From positions 1-40,973 of the forward strand of contig JADFXF010000012.1 in the NCBI GenBank assembly GCA_015233685.1: a DNA stretch of 40,973 nt, written 5' to 3'. This document shows, one piece after another, positions 16,302 through 25,378 of this stretch (within the stretch, counting starts at the first letter, position 1; each line of letters starts with the position of its first letter). A model generated the notes under the pieces. It made no database searches. It was given only the letters and a program-made list of their open reading frames with translations, and was not told where the DNA came from. The stretch comes from Nitrospirota bacterium. Lineage in GTDB: Bacteria; Nitrospirota; Thermodesulfovibrionia; Thermodesulfovibrionales; Magnetobacteriaceae. The position numbers were made by a program, and so were the translations under genes.

Positions 16302-18206
16302 ATGGCTCGGACAAAAAAATATGATAAATTAGTCCTTGATATATCGCACCCCGATATTTCGAGACGGAGGCAAGTTGCCTCCATGCTTGGCGAGACTGAC
16401 GAAAGGGCGCTGTACCCGCTGATTAAGCTGCTGTTGGACGACAGCCCCGCCGTTGTGGACGCCGCCATGCAGTCAATATTGAATATAGGGGGGGAGGCAG
16501 CCGCCTACATGCTTATCCCCGTGCTTAGAAAAGGTCCGGCACAGAGAAACGCCGCACTCCAGATGCTGAAAGACCTTGGGGCCAGCACAATCCCCCTGCT
16601 CTATGATTTGTTGTATGACAAGGACGACGATATAAGAAAATTTGCCCTTGACCTGCTCGGCGACATTGCCAGCAATATTGACTCAGGGGTGGAGATTGAT
16701 AAAATCCTGCCAACGCTAAAAGACCCAAACGCAAACGTAAGGGCGGCGGCGTGTCGGGCGCTGGGGCTGTTGAAGGCTGAAGGAGCGGTGGCGCACTTAG
16801 AGGATGCCCTGAAGGACGAGGAATGGGTGGCGTTTTCCGCCCTTGAGGCCCTTGGGGAGATTGGAAACGCCAGTGCTGTGGCCGCAATTGACAATATCTG
16901 CAAAATCGGCTCAAGTGTGCTTCAATTCTCCGCGATAGAAACACTGGGGAAGATTCCTTCTGAACACTCAAAGGAGGCCATAATCGGATGTCTTAATCGA
17001 AGCACGGCACAGGACATCGGGGGGGGCGGCCTTTCAGATGTGCTCAAGGCCGCGGCCTTAAAGAGCCTTGTCAGCTTGGGGATAGGCCAGGATATGGGCT
17101 ATTTGGCGCCTGAGCTTTTGGGGATGCTCAATAGCGGCGATTGGGAAGAGAAGATGACGGCGGTCAAAGGGTTAAAGATGCTGCGCGACAACAGAGCGGT
17201 TGAAGGACTGCTTGACGCCGCCGGCTCTCTGGATACATCAAACATTGAGGCTGAGGAGCATTATAAAAAAATAGAGGACGCCTTAATTGAGACAGCCGAC
17301 TGTGATACGCTGCTGGAGATATTGGACAGTGGGCGGTTAAAAAACCGCGGCGAGGCATTGTTGGTCGAGCTGCTTGGGAGACTTAAATGCACAGAGGCGG
17401 CAGCACGGCTAATCCAATTGCTTCGCGGCTCATACCGCGATATCCGAAGGGGGGCGGCAAAGGCGCTGGTTGAAATAGCGGACGAGAGTGCTGTTGACCC
17501 TCTTATAGCGGCCCTGAAGGACGAGGACTGCCATGTTAAACGGCAGGTGGTCTATGCCCTCAGAAAACTGGGAAACAAGAAGGCCTTTCGCCCTATATTA
17601 GACCTGCTTGATACTGAGAAGTGCGAGGATGTAATTGATGAGGCGGTAAAGGCCCTCATAGGGATGGAATCAAGGAAGTTCTTAAAGAACATTGACTTTT
17701 ATCCGAAAAAATTGAAGCAATATATAGCCAGGTACGCCTCGGACGAGGAGGTATTATTAAGGCTCGCGTTGCACGAGGACGAAGAGCTGAGGATAGCGGC
17801 CATGAGGAGGTTATCGTCGCTGCGGCCTGATGAGGACATTTCGCGGGCAGTTGCGGCAAGGCTGGATACAGACCTCAGCGACCCCAACCCCGAAGTAAGA
17901 AAGACAGCCATAATAAGCCTTGCAAAAAGGGGCGAGTTCTCAGACACAATGCTAAACGCCTTAAACGATATGGACGTTTGGGTGAGAGTCCATACGATAA
18001 AGGCCGTGACGGCAATTGGTGGCTACGAGCATCTGGACAAATTATACGCTATGCTGAAAGACGAAGAGCTCCTCGTAGTTATGGTAACAATAGACGCCAT
18101 GATAGAAATCGGAGGCCCTGAGACGTATGAGAGATTAGCCGAACTACGCAGCCATCCCGACGAATATGTCAGGGCAAGGATAGAGGAGGTCATTCACGGC
18201 TTATGA
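16302..18206 (+). CDS. HEAT-repeat protein at the head of the chemotaxis operon
   Basis: This 634-residue soluble protein is made almost entirely of HEAT/PBS-lyase-type repeats. Helical pairs of about 30-32 residues repeat patterns such as DPNANVRAAACRALGLLKAE, DIRRGAAKALVEIADESAVD and DCHVKRQVVYALRKLGNKKA. No catalytic domain, signal peptide or membrane helix is visible. Such proteins act as protein-binding scaffolds. The last four bases overlap the cheR start (ATGA), so the two are probably translated together, which suggests a role in chemotaxis signalling or array assembly. That role is inference from position only. It could equally be a regulator of CheR or a docking protein for an unknown partner. 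Confidence 0.85.
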   Translation: MARTKKYDKLVLDISHPDISRRRQVASMLGETDERALYPLIKLLLDDSPAVVDAAMQSILNIGGEAAAYMLIPVLRKGPAQRNAALQMLKDLGASTIPLLYDLLYDKDDDIRKFALDLLGDIASNIDSGVEIDKILPTLKDPNANVRAAACRALGLLKAEGAVAHLEDALKDEEWVAFSALEALGEIGNASAVAAIDNICKIGSSVLQFSAIETLGKIPSEHSKEAIIGCLNRSTAQDIGGGGLSDVLKAAALKSLVSLGIGQDMGYLAPELLGMLNSGDWEEKMTAVKGLKMLRDNRAVEGLLDAAGSLDTSNIEAEEHYKKIEDALIETADCDTLLEILDSGRLKNRGEALLVELLGRLKCTEAAARLIQLLRGSYRDIRRGAAKALVEIADESAVDPLIAALKDEDCHVKRQVVYALRKLGNKKAFRPILDLLDTEKCEDVIDEAVKALIGMESRKFLKNIDFYPKKLKQYIARYASDEEVLLRLALHEDEELRIAAMRRLSSLRPDEDISRAVAARLDTDLSDPNPEVRKTAIISLAKRGEFSDTMLNALNDMDVWVRVHTIKAVTAIGGYEHLDKLYAMLKDEELLVVMVTIDAMIEIGGPETYERLAELRSHPDEYVRARIEEVIHGL

Positions 18207-19024
18207 CAGTGCTAAAGGACAATACGTTTAAGAAATTCAGGGATTTTATCTACGAACAGAGCGGAATTTTCATCCCTGACACTAAGAAATATTTTATTGA
18301 AAACAGACTGAGCAAGAGGCTTGAGGAAAAGAATCTGTGCAGTTACGACGACTATTTATATATGTTGAAATATAGCGCCAACAAAGAAGAGATGAAGGTA
18401 CTTTTTGATAAGATAACAACAAACGAGACATTTTTCTTCAGAGAGGTAAAACAGCTTGAGGTGTTTGTGCGCGGCGAGGCGCCAAAGTTAATCGCAAGGC
18501 GCAAACCACCGGCCTTAAGGGTATGGTGCGCGGCCAGCTCAACCGGCGAGGAGCCATACACGCTGGCGATGATGCTGATGGAAAACCCTCAGACAAGCGG
18601 CGTAAAATTTGATATACTGGCCTCTGACATAAGTGACTCCGTGTTGCAAAAGGCGCAGTGTGCCTCATACGGGCAATATGCCATGAGAAACGTGCCGGAT
18701 ATTTATTTAAAGAAATATTTTAAACTCAACGGCAACTCTAACCATCACCTTTCACCGGTCATCAAGTCAAGGGTAAGATTCTCGCAAATCAACCTTCTCG
18801 ACGAAAAAAGAATAAAGGCCGTAAGAGATATAGACGCTATATTTTGTAGAAACGTGCTAATATACTTTGATAAGAAGGCGAAGGTAAAGGTGATAGAGAA
18901 CCTTTATGAGGCCCTGAGACCGGGCGGCTGCCTGTTTATAGGCATGGCCGAGAGCCTTCACGACATAACGAGGCTGTTAAAGCCGACGGTCGTTGACAAA
19001 ACGGTGGTGTATCAGAAGACCTGA
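18203..19024 (+). CDS. cheR: Chemotaxis protein methyltransferase CheR
   Basis: This 273-residue enzyme methylates glutamates of chemoreceptors using S-adenosylmethionine. It has the N-terminal helical CheR domain (FKKFRDFIYEQSGIFIPDTK) and the SAM-binding domain with RVWCAASSTGEEPYTLAM (around residues 108-126), FDILASDISDSVL and IFCRNVLIYFD. It starts inside the stop of the HEAT-repeat gene. No receptor gene is present in the window. Confidence 0.95.
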   Translation: MTVLKDNTFKKFRDFIYEQSGIFIPDTKKYFIENRLSKRLEEKNLCSYDDYLYMLKYSANKEEMKVLFDKITTNETFFFREVKQLEVFVRGEAPKLIARRKPPALRVWCAASSTGEEPYTLAMMLMENPQTSGVKFDILASDISDSVLQKAQCASYGQYAMRNVPDIYLKKYFKLNGNSNHHLSPVIKSRVRFSQINLLDEKRIKAVRDIDAIFCRNVLIYFDKKAKVKVIENLYEALRPGGCLFIGMAESLHDITRLLKPTVVDKTVVYQKT

Positions 19025-19063
19025 CAATGTGATGAAAGACATCACAGGAGCACTGGACATATT

Positions 19064-19447
19064 ATGAGAATCATGATAGTGGATGACGACAAAACGACAA
19101 GAAAGATACTGGGTCTGTATCTGACAACAAAAGGCCATCAGCCGGTGTTCGCGGAAAACGGTCTCGACGCGATAGAGAAACTGGCCTCAAATGAGGTTGA
19201 CATCATAATGACTGATTTGAATATGCCGTATATGGATGGGTTAGAGTTGACCAAGCAATTGAAAAACAACCCGGCGTTTCAGTCAATACCGATATTGATG
19301 TTAACTACTGAAACCGACGATGATGAAAAGAGCAAGGCCAACGACGCTGGCATAAACGCATATATGGTAAAACCCGTCTCCGCCGAGACGGTTGACACGA
19401 TGATAAGACAAATGACAATCTTAAAACAACAACAGGAGGGCAAATAG
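19064..19447 (+). CDS. Single-domain response regulator (CheY-like, first copy)
   Basis: This 127-residue receiver domain has the acidic pocket DDD at residues 7-9, phosphoacceptor D51 (IIMTDLNMP), a Thr at LMLTTE and Lys in MVKPVS. It has no output domain. It lies between cheR and the more canonical cheY and is less similar to motor-binding CheY than the next gene. It could be a phosphate sink, an adaptation regulator or a second output. The function is uncertain. Confidence 0.87.
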   Translation: MRIMIVDDDKTTRKILGLYLTTKGHQPVFAENGLDAIEKLASNEVDIIMTDLNMPYMDGLELTKQLKNNPAFQSIPILMLTTETDDDEKSKANDAGINAYMVKPVSAETVDTMIRQMTILKQQQEGK

Positions 19448-19448
19448 G

Positions 19449-19832
19449 ATGGCGTACAACACAGCAATGAAGATACTGGTAGTGGACGACTTTGCAACAA
19501 TGAGAAGAATAATAAAGAACATCCTCAAGCAGTTGGGCATGAACGATGTCGAAGAGGCCGAGGATGGCGAGCAGGCGTTTAAGAAACTCCAGGCGGGAAA
19601 GTTCGACTTCCTGATAACTGACTGGAATATGCCAAACTGCACGGGGCTTGAGCTATTAAAAATGGTGAGGGCTGACGCGAAGCTAAAGGCAATGCCGGTG
19701 CTTATGGTAACGGCTGAGGCAGAAAAGGAGCAGGTTATAGAGGCAATCAAGTCAGGCGTGAATAACTATGTGATGAAGCCGTTTACATCCGACGTGCTTA
19801 AGCAAAAGCTGGATAAAATATTTAATAAATAG
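19449..19832 (+). CDS. cheY: Chemotaxis response regulator CheY
   Basis: This 127-residue receiver closely resembles motor Che[20 protein letters not shown], phosphoacceptor D58 in [24 protein letters not shown], and NNYVMKPF with the conserved Lys. Phospho-CheY should bind the FliM N-terminus encoded upstream. Its start is one base after the stop of the preceding receiver gene. Confidence 0.93.
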   Translation: MAYNTAMKILVVDDFATMRRIIKNILKQLGMNDVEEAEDGEQAFKKLQAGKFDFLITDWNMPNCTGLELLKMVRADAKLKAMPVLMVTAEAEKEQVIEAIKSGVNNYVMKPFTSDVLKQKLDKIFNK

Positions 19833-19919
19833 TCTGCAGACGGAGGCATATCTATGACGCCATGCTGGCCGGATTTGGATTTAGCCCGTTGACAGGAAGA
19901 TTGCCAAAAGGAGGGATTT

Positions 19920-21863
19920 ATGTCCGATGAAATGGATGAAATAATAAACGACTTTCTGATTGAGACTACGGAAATAGTCGAGGACCTCAGCCAGAAGTTT
20001 GTGGAGCTGGAAAACGACAAGGATAATCAGGAACTGGTAAACGGCATATTTCGCTCCGTACATACGATAAAAGGCGCTTCGGGATTCTTAGGATTTAACC
20101 AAATGGTGCAGTTGACCCATATAACCGAGAGTGTTTTAAAAAAGATAAAAGACGGCGATATCCCATTAACCCCCGGCGTAATGGACGTCATACTGGAGTC
20201 CATAGACAACGTGAAGGTGCTGCTTGAGCATATAAAGGCCAAAGATGGCGTCGAAGAGGACCTCACAGGGATACTGGCGTCGCTTCAAAGCGTATATGAC
20301 CAGGCAGGGGCACCCGCGGCCACTGCCCCCCCTCAGACCATCCAACAGGTGGAAATACCGGCGGCACCCGCCGAAGACGCGCCATCCAGTGGCAGTGGCC
20401 CCACGATTGAGGAGCTTGACGCCCTTATGGAGGCGCAAAGCAACATGCTCCTCAGGCCGGTTGGCGAAATCCTCGTTGAGGGAGGTTCAGTTACAACAGA
20501 AGAGGTTGACGACGCCCTCAAGATTCAGAACATGATAAAAGAATCCGTTGACACGGGCGAAGTGCCAAAGGTCGGCGATATATTAGCGGCAACAGAGAAG
20601 GTATCAAAAGAGGAAGTCAAAAAGGCGCTGTCAAAACAAACACAGCCCGAAAAGGATAAACCTCCGCAGCAGGCAGAGCAGACCATCAGGGTGGATGTAG
20701 AGAGGCTGGACAATGTGTTGAATCTGGTTGGGGAGCTTGTCCTTGCCAGAAACAGACTGATGAAGGTCGTCTCTAACCTTGAACTAAAATATACTGACAA
20801 CACGGACGTAGCCCCGCTTGCCGAGCTGACGGCATTTATAAATTTAATAACAACAGACCTTCAACTGGCGGTGATGAAGACAAGGATGCAGGCTGTCAGG
20901 AAGGTTTTCAATAAATTCCCGCGCATGGTAAGAGACCTTGCCCGCTCTATGAAGAAGGATGTCGAGCTGGCCCTCTCTGGCGAGGACACGGAACTTGATA
21001 AGTCCATAATAGAGGAAATCGGCGACCCGCTGGTGCATTTAGTCAGAAACTCTGTTGACCACGGGGTGGAGATGCCCGATGACAGGGCGAGGGCGGGCAA
21101 ACCCAGAGGCGGCACGGTACTGTTGTCGGCCTATCAGGAGGGCAATAACATAGTGCTCTCCATAGAGGACGACGGCAAGGGAATAGACGTGGAGATGTTG
21201 AAGGAAAAAATAGTGGAAAAGGGTCTGTCAACGCCGGACGAGCTTGAGAGGCTGTCAACGAAGGAAATCCTTGATTTTATATTTCTGCCGGGGTTTTCAA
21301 CGGCAAAGGTGGTCTCAGACGTGTCAGGGCGCGGCGTAGGGATGGACGTTGTAAAGACAAATATTATGAAATTAAACGGCACTATTACGATTGAGACTGA
21401 AAAGGGGAAAGGGACAAAGTTTCTCCTGCGGCTGCCGCTGACCCTTGCAATCATACAGGCGCTGATGGTTGGCGTGGGCACTGAGGTGTTTGCCGTGCCG
21501 CTTGCCTCTGTCGTAGAGACGGTGCGCATAGACCAGTCCAATATAAAGACCATCAGGGGGCAGGAGACGGTAATCCTGAGAAACGAGATTGTGCCGGTAC
21601 ACAGGCTGGCGAACAAGTTCTTTCTGCCGATGGGGCAGTCAAACGGCGGGCATAAGATGTATCTCGTGGTTATACTTGTAGGAGAGAAGAAGTTCGGTAT
21701 GATGGTTGATAAATTATTCGGACAGGAAGAGGTCGTGATAAAATCAATAGAAGGGTTCTCTAACAGCTCGGAAGGCATAGCAGGGGCGACGATAACCGGA
21801 GACGGCAAAGTGGTATTAATCCTTGACCCGGCTGTGATGTTCGTCGGTGACCTGCGTACATAG
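19920..21863 (+). CDS. cheA: Chemotaxis histidine kinase CheA
   Basis: This 647-residue kinase has the domain order P1 HPt (residues 1-105, phospho-acceptor H48 in SVHTIKGASGFLGF), a Pro/Ala-rich linker, two short repeats at about 181-203 and 218-240, P3 dimerisation (about 255-325), P4 ATPase and P5 CheW-like (about 510-645). P4 has VRNSVDHG, IEDDGKGID and GRGVGMDVV. The usual P2 CheY-binding domain is not recognisable. The two repeats (VGEILVEGG..TTEEVDDALK and VGDILAATE..SKEEVKKALSK) stand in its place and resemble the N-terminal motif of PilB/GspE-type ATPases. AAGGAGG precedes the start. Confidence 0.95.
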   Translation: MSDEMDEIINDFLIETTEIVEDLSQKFVELENDKDNQELVNGIFRSVHTIKGASGFLGFNQMVQLTHITESVLKKIKDGDIPLTPGVMDVILESIDNVKVLLEHIKAKDGVEEDLTGILASLQSVYDQAGAPAATAPPQTIQQVEIPAAPAEDAPSSGSGPTIEELDALMEAQSNMLLRPVGEILVEGGSVTTEEVDDALKIQNMIKESVDTGEVPKVGDILAATEKVSKEEVKKALSKQTQPEKDKPPQQAEQTIRVDVERLDNVLNLVGELVLARNRLMKVVSNLELKYTDNTDVAPLAELTAFINLITTDLQLAVMKTRMQAVRKVFNKFPRMVRDLARSMKKDVELALSGEDTELDKSIIEEIGDPLVHLVRNSVDHGVEMPDDRARAGKPRGGTVLLSAYQEGNNIVLSIEDDGKGIDVEMLKEKIVEKGLSTPDELERLSTKEILDFIFLPGFSTAKVVSDVSGRGVGMDVVKTNIMKLNGTITIETEKGKGTKFLLRLPLTLAIIQALMVGVGTEVFAVPLASVVETVRIDQSNIKTIRGQETVILRNEIVPVHRLANKFFLPMGQSNGGHKMYLVVILVGEKKFGMMVDKLFGQEEVVIKSIEGFSNSSEGIAGATITGDGKVVLILDPAVMFVGDLRT

Positions 21864-21908
21864 ATTATAGTGGATATGGATAAGAGAAGGGATGGATAAG
21901 TTGAAGAT

Positions 21909-22973
21909 ATGGATAAAATAAAGGTATTGATAGTTGACGATTCGGCGTTTATGAGAAATGCCCTTAAGAGTATGATCTCCTCAGACAGTGATTTACAGGT
22001 AGTCGGGGTTGCGTGCGACGGGGTGGAGGCAATAGAGAAGGTCATGTCTCTGAAGCCGGACATTGTGACTATGGATGTGGAAATGCCTAAGATGGACGGC
22101 TTAGAGGCGCTGAAGCAGATAATGGCTAAGTGCCCTGTTGCTGTGGTGATGCTAAGCTCTCTGACCGTAGAGGGCGCCAGGACGACGCTTAAGGCGTTTG
22201 AGCTTGGCGCTGTGGATTTTATTCCTAAGAATCTCTCAGATTTATCAATAAACATAATGAATATAAAACTGATGTTGATAGATAAGTTAAAACAAATCGG
22301 CGGCAAGAAGGGGCAGCTAAACAAACGTCCTGTTGATGAGCCGGTACAACAATCAGCGCCTTCACCACATGAAAATCACACGAAGGTTGTAAAATTTTCG
22401 TCGTCAAAGAAGATGGCGATTGTGGCGATAGGGACGTCAACAGGCGGCCCGAAGGCTCTTCAGACGGTGGTACCCCTGTTGCCGAAAAACTTTCCAGTCC
22501 CCATTGTAATCTCGCAGCATATGCCGGCCACATTTACCGGCCCGTTTGCTGAGCGTCTTAACCAGTTGAGCCAGATTCATGTAAAAGAGGCCAAACAAGG
22601 CGAAAAGATAGAAAACGGCATAGTCTATATAGCCCCCGGCTCCGGACACATGAGCCTGATAAAAAAGGGCACAGACAGGATAATAAACATCGCCGACAAC
22701 GCCGAGTATATATACAGACCCTCAGTGGATGTGATGATGCTGTCTGTGGCGGCGGCAAACCCTGGGGCGTGTCTCGGTGTTATTCTCACCGGAATGGGCA
22801 ACGATGGCCTGAAGGGAATGAAGGCGATACGGGAATGCGGCGGTCGTACAATAGCCCAGAACGAGGACACATGCGTGGTGTATGGGATGCCAAAGGCCGT
22901 GGTGGATGCGGGGATTGCTGATAAAATCGTGGCTATTAACGCCATTGCCGGTGAGATAATAAACTCAATATAG
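21909..22973 (+). CDS. cheB: Chemotaxis glutamate methylesterase/deamidase CheB
   Basis: This 354-residue protein has an N-terminal receiver (phosphoacceptor D56 in VTMDVEMPKMDG) and a C-terminal methylesterase domain. The catalytic Ser is in GTSTGG (S177), His in ISQHMP (H204), and Asp in the GMGNDG segment. It removes methyl groups added by CheR and is switched on by CheA phosphorylation. It is the last gene of this operon, and a strong hairpin follows 10 bases after the stop. Confidence 0.95.
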   Translation: MDKIKVLIVDDSAFMRNALKSMISSDSDLQVVGVACDGVEAIEKVMSLKPDIVTMDVEMPKMDGLEALKQIMAKCPVAVVMLSSLTVEGARTTLKAFELGAVDFIPKNLSDLSINIMNIKLMLIDKLKQIGGKKGQLNKRPVDEPVQQSAPSPHENHTKVVKFSSSKKMAIVAIGTSTGGPKALQTVVPLLPKNFPVPIVISQHMPATFTGPFAERLNQLSQIHVKEAKQGEKIENGIVYIAPGSGHMSLIKKGTDRIINIADNAEYIYRPSVDVMMLSVAAANPGACLGVILTGMGNDGLKGMKAIRECGGRTIAQNEDTCVVYGMPKAVVDAGIADKIVAINAIAGEIINSI

Positions 22974-22983
22974 GATTAAAGAC

Positions 22984-23004
22984 GAAGGGGGATAATCCCC
23001 CTTC
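22984..23004 (+). terminator. Hairpin after cheB, likely terminator
   Basis: GAAGGGGG-ATAAT-CCCCCTTC is a perfect 8-bp stem with a 5-base loop, starting 11 bases after the cheB stop. No T-tract follows on the plus strand, so it may be an RNA-stabilising 3' end or a rho-assisted site rather than a classical intrinsic terminator. Confidence 0.55.
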
Positions 23005-23056
23005 ACCCCATAAATCTCGCCACGCTTTATTTATTAATTTTGGGCTGCCGCCCGTT

Positions 23057-23094
23057 GGCGGCTTCAGAATTCCGGGGCGGCTTCAGTACTCCGG
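23057..23094. repeat. 19-bp tandem repeat
   Basis: Two adjacent units GGCGGCTTCAG..NTCCGG (23057-23075 and 23076-23094) match at 17 of 19 positions. Confidence 0.6.
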
Positions 23095-23125
23095 CTACAG
23101 GCTATTATGAACTCACCGTTAGTCC

Positions 23126-23199
23126 GTCATTCCGGCTTGTCCGGAATCTTATTTGGCTTGAGAATGCGTGGAGACTGATTCCGGACAAGCCGGAATGAC
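23126..23199. repeat. 74-bp palindrome-ended element (copy C)
   Basis: It has the same inverted arms as the 100-bp elements at 16065 and 34499 but a shorter, different 28-base core. Its 3' flank (ACAAGGCAAG and GACAATTTTTT-type hairpins) matches the repeat at the left edge of the window. This shows at least two subfamilies sharing ends. Confidence 0.75.
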
Positions 23200-23212
23200 G
23201 ACAAGGCAAGAC

Positions 23213-23238
23213 GGTGAAACAATTTGGTGAAACAATTT
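23213..23238. repeat. 13-bp perfect tandem repeat
   Basis: GGTGAAACAATTT occurs twice head to tail, just inside the 3' flank of the palindrome-ended element. Confidence 0.6.
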
Positions 23239-23380
23239 TTTGTCGCAGAGTGAGGTTGCGGAGACAATTTTTTTGTCGGGTGAGATTGGTTATATAATCT
23301 ACTAAAACATACAATCTACTAAAACCCAATGGCTTAGCGCTTTACAGCCACTATGTAATTACCCTTCCCTGCCCCTGTCT

Positions 23381-23405
23381 GTCATTCCTGCGAAGGCAGG
23401 AATCC
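23381..23405. repeat. Short palindromic repeat, GCAGGAAT type
   Basis: ATTCCTGC-GAAG-GCAGGAAT forms an 8-bp stem with a 4-base loop. It is an inverted copy of the unit at 15940-15964. It lies about 50 bases beyond the fliS stop and may end the fliS-side transcript. Confidence 0.65.
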
Positions 23406-23457
23406 AGGACACGGCCAAACAGGCAAACGGCCAGAGGTCCCATTCCTCCGGCGGGTA

Positions 23458-23877
23458 TTAGTGGACACTCATATGCTGGCGCAGCGTGGCCGGTGACTGC
23501 GGTACGATTGATTTGACCTCTACCCACGCGCTTTTCAATGTCCTTAGAAGCTCCTGCATGTGATATATCTTGTCAATAGAATCAGTGGCGTTAATCCTTG
23601 TAAGCTCAAGAAGCATATAGGTATATAGGTCATGCAAACTAACGGCTACTTCGCCACCAATTTCCATATCAAGCGAACTCATCAGCTCCTCTACAATGGC
23701 CCTGGCTCTGTTGAGATACTGGATTTTCATCGGCCTGTTCTTCTTCTCTATGCTAAAAACCGCCTTTGATAAAAACCCTATTGCCCCGTCGTAGAGCTTT
23801 ATCACAAGATCAAGCGGAGACAAGTTATTTATGTCCGTGCTTATATAAGCACTTTTTGCGTATGCCGGGTTTGTCAC
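23458..23877 (-). CDS. fliS: Flagellin export chaperone FliS
   Basis: This 139-residue all-helical protein has the FliS pattern: an N-terminal Tyr-rich start, LSPLDLVIKLYDGAIGFLSKA (quoted in part: LDLVIKLYDGAIGFLS), RARAIVEELMSSLD, and a C-terminal helix with LLRTLKSAWVEV. FliS caps the flagellin C-terminus in the cytoplasm to prevent premature polymerisation. It lies 13 bases after fliD in the same direction, with an AGGAGGGTAGTAGT-type ribosome site. Confidence 0.88.
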   Translation of the reverse strand: MTNPAYAKSAYISTDINNLSPLDLVIKLYDGAIGFLSKAVFSIEKKNRPMKIQYLNRARAIVEELMSSLDMEIGGEVAVSLHDLYTYMLLELTRINATDSIDKIYHMQELLRTLKSAWVEVKSIVPQSPATLRQHMSVH

Positions 23878-23890
23878 TACTACCCTCCTG

Positions 23891-25378
23891 TTATGCCGTC
23901 GTATTTAAAGTTGGAATCCCACTGTTGCTGCTCGTGGTGCTGGAACTGCTGCCCGAAGTGGAAGAAAGACTACCGCTTTGACTCTTCAATTGAGAAATAG
24001 TGGCCTCAAGATTGGCATATTTCTGCTGATACATTTTATACTCATTGTTAAGCTGCTCTGACATGCTTGACTGTTGCGTCTGAATTGTAGAGATATTAGT
24101 TTGCATATTAGTGGTCACATTAGCTATCGTGGAGCTAATGAGATTGTTGAGCATCCCGTACGCCGAAGGGGTCTTGCTCGCATAGCTGCTGTACTTATAG
24201 GATAAGGCGTCAAGGAGTTTGTTAAATCCAAGTTGATTATAGCTTACGGCCTTGTCCATCGCCGCTGTATCAATTTGCAGCGTCCCATCTTTCAGGTGGT
24301 TTATCCCAAATTGCGCGAGAATGGAAGTAGCGCCGTTAAAATATGTCGTTGTCATGGTTCGTATGGCGTTCTGAATCGTCTTTACCGTCATGTCGGAGTA
24401 TAGCGGCTGCCCCTGCGAAGACACCTGGCTCAATTGGGTCAGGACATCGTTGTATGCGGTGACAAACGTTTTCAGGCCGGTGGAACTTGAGGCTGCATTC
24501 TGCCCTATGTTCAACGTTACCGCTGAGGGTGATGTGGCGCTCTGCAAGTTAATCGTCACGCCTTTGAGGACATTTGTCAGCGTGTTGGTGTGGCTTGTTA
24601 TTGCGAGGCCGTTAACGGTAAACGATGCGTCTGAGCCTGTCTGAAGAAGCGTCGTCGGGCCGGCAGTCGGGTTATATGAATCATAAGAAAGGTCGCTTAG
24701 ATTCAGTCCCGTCGGGCCTGTACTGGTGCCAGTTATTTGAAGGCCGTTTATTGCGCCACCGTTTTTAGTGCTTACGATGAGCCTGTATCCGGTACCATCG
24801 TTTATCACCGACGCACTAACGTCGGTGGCGCTTCTGTTTATAGCGTCTCTTATGCCAGAGAGCGTGTTGTTGCTTCTATCAATATTAATCGTTGTTGTGT
24901 GGCCGTCGTTACCAACGTTGAGCGTACCGGTTGCAAACGCCACGGTAGTGTCGGAGGCATACGATTGTGAAATCACCTCTTCGTTCTGCGCCAGTTGGCT
25001 TACCTTTATTGAGTAGCTACCGGGGGAGGCCTTGGCAGAGGCCGTGGCCGTGAGGATAGTCTGATTGGACGACGTGACGTTAAATGCGCTGATATTTGCT
25101 GAGGTAAGCCCGGCAACGGCCTTTTGAAGCGTGGACAGACTTGAGGAAATCTGGCCATAGGCGCTTATTTCACTCTGATAACTGGCCGCCTTTGTTGCGA
25201 GGTTGTTGTAGGGCTGTACATCCACCTGCATACTAGCATTGATTATAGCGGTGGTATTAAGCCCGGTCGAAACACCCGTAGAAAGCGCAACAGGCGGCGC
25301 AGTAGGTGTCCATGGCGCTGTCACACCCGTCGTAGCCGTCGTACCAGTCGAACCCGTCGTACTCGTCACATCAGCCAT
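23891..25378 (-). CDS. fliD: Flagellar filament cap protein FliD
   Basis: This 495-residue filament cap protein has an N-terminal D0 coiled region after a Thr/Pro-rich start. LNTTAIINASM and SAYGQISSSLSTLQKAV are typical of FliD N-terminal domains. The C-terminal domain has KTPSAYGMLNNLISSTI and a long coiled coil (QTQQSSMSEQLNNEYKMYQQ), followed by a Ser/Gly-rich tail. FliD caps the growing filament and helps flagellin fold. Its ATG overlaps the flaG stop by one base. The Thr- and Ser-rich ends could be glycosylation targets, but this is speculation. Confidence 0.92.
   Translation of the reverse strand: MADVTSTTGSTGTTATTGVTAPWTPTAPPVALSTGVSTGLNTTAIINASMQVDVQPYNNLATKAASYQSEISAYGQISSSLSTLQKAVAGLTSANISAFNVTSSNQTILTATASAKASPGSYSIKVSQLAQNEEVISQSYASDTTVAFATGTLNVGNDGHTTTINIDRSNNTLSGIRDAINRSATDVSASVINDGTGYRLIVSTKNGGAINGLQITGTSTGPTGLNLSDLSYDSYNPTAGPTTLLQTGSDASFTVNGLAITSHTNTLTNVLKGVTINLQSATSPSAVTLNIGQNAASSSTGLKTFVTAYNDVLTQLSQVSSQGQPLYSDMTVKTIQNAIRTMTTTYFNGATSILAQFGINHLKDGTLQIDTAAMDKAVSYNQLGFNKLLDALSYKYSSYASKTPSAYGMLNNLISSTIANVTTNMQTNISTIQTQQSSMSEQLNNEYKMYQQKYANLEATISQLKSQSGSLSSTSGSSSSTTSSNSGIPTLNTTA

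Larger units (their letters stand above)
22974..23457. other. Repeat-rich convergent intergenic region between cheB and fliS
   Basis: These 484 bases separate two convergent operons and hold no supported gene. They contain a GC hairpin (22984-23004), a 19-bp tandem repeat (23057-23094), a palindrome-ended element (23126-23199), a 13-bp tandem repeat (23213-23238), a repeated AATCTACTAAAAC (23296-23308 and 23313-23325) and a short palindrome (23381-23405). Confidence 0.6.

Noticed and set aside
21134-22324. Long antisense frame (396 codons) across cheA and cheB
   Set aside because: Composition is Ser/Ile/Thr-rich, it lies wholly opposite two strongly conserved genes, and it has no domain pattern, so it is a codon-bias shadow.
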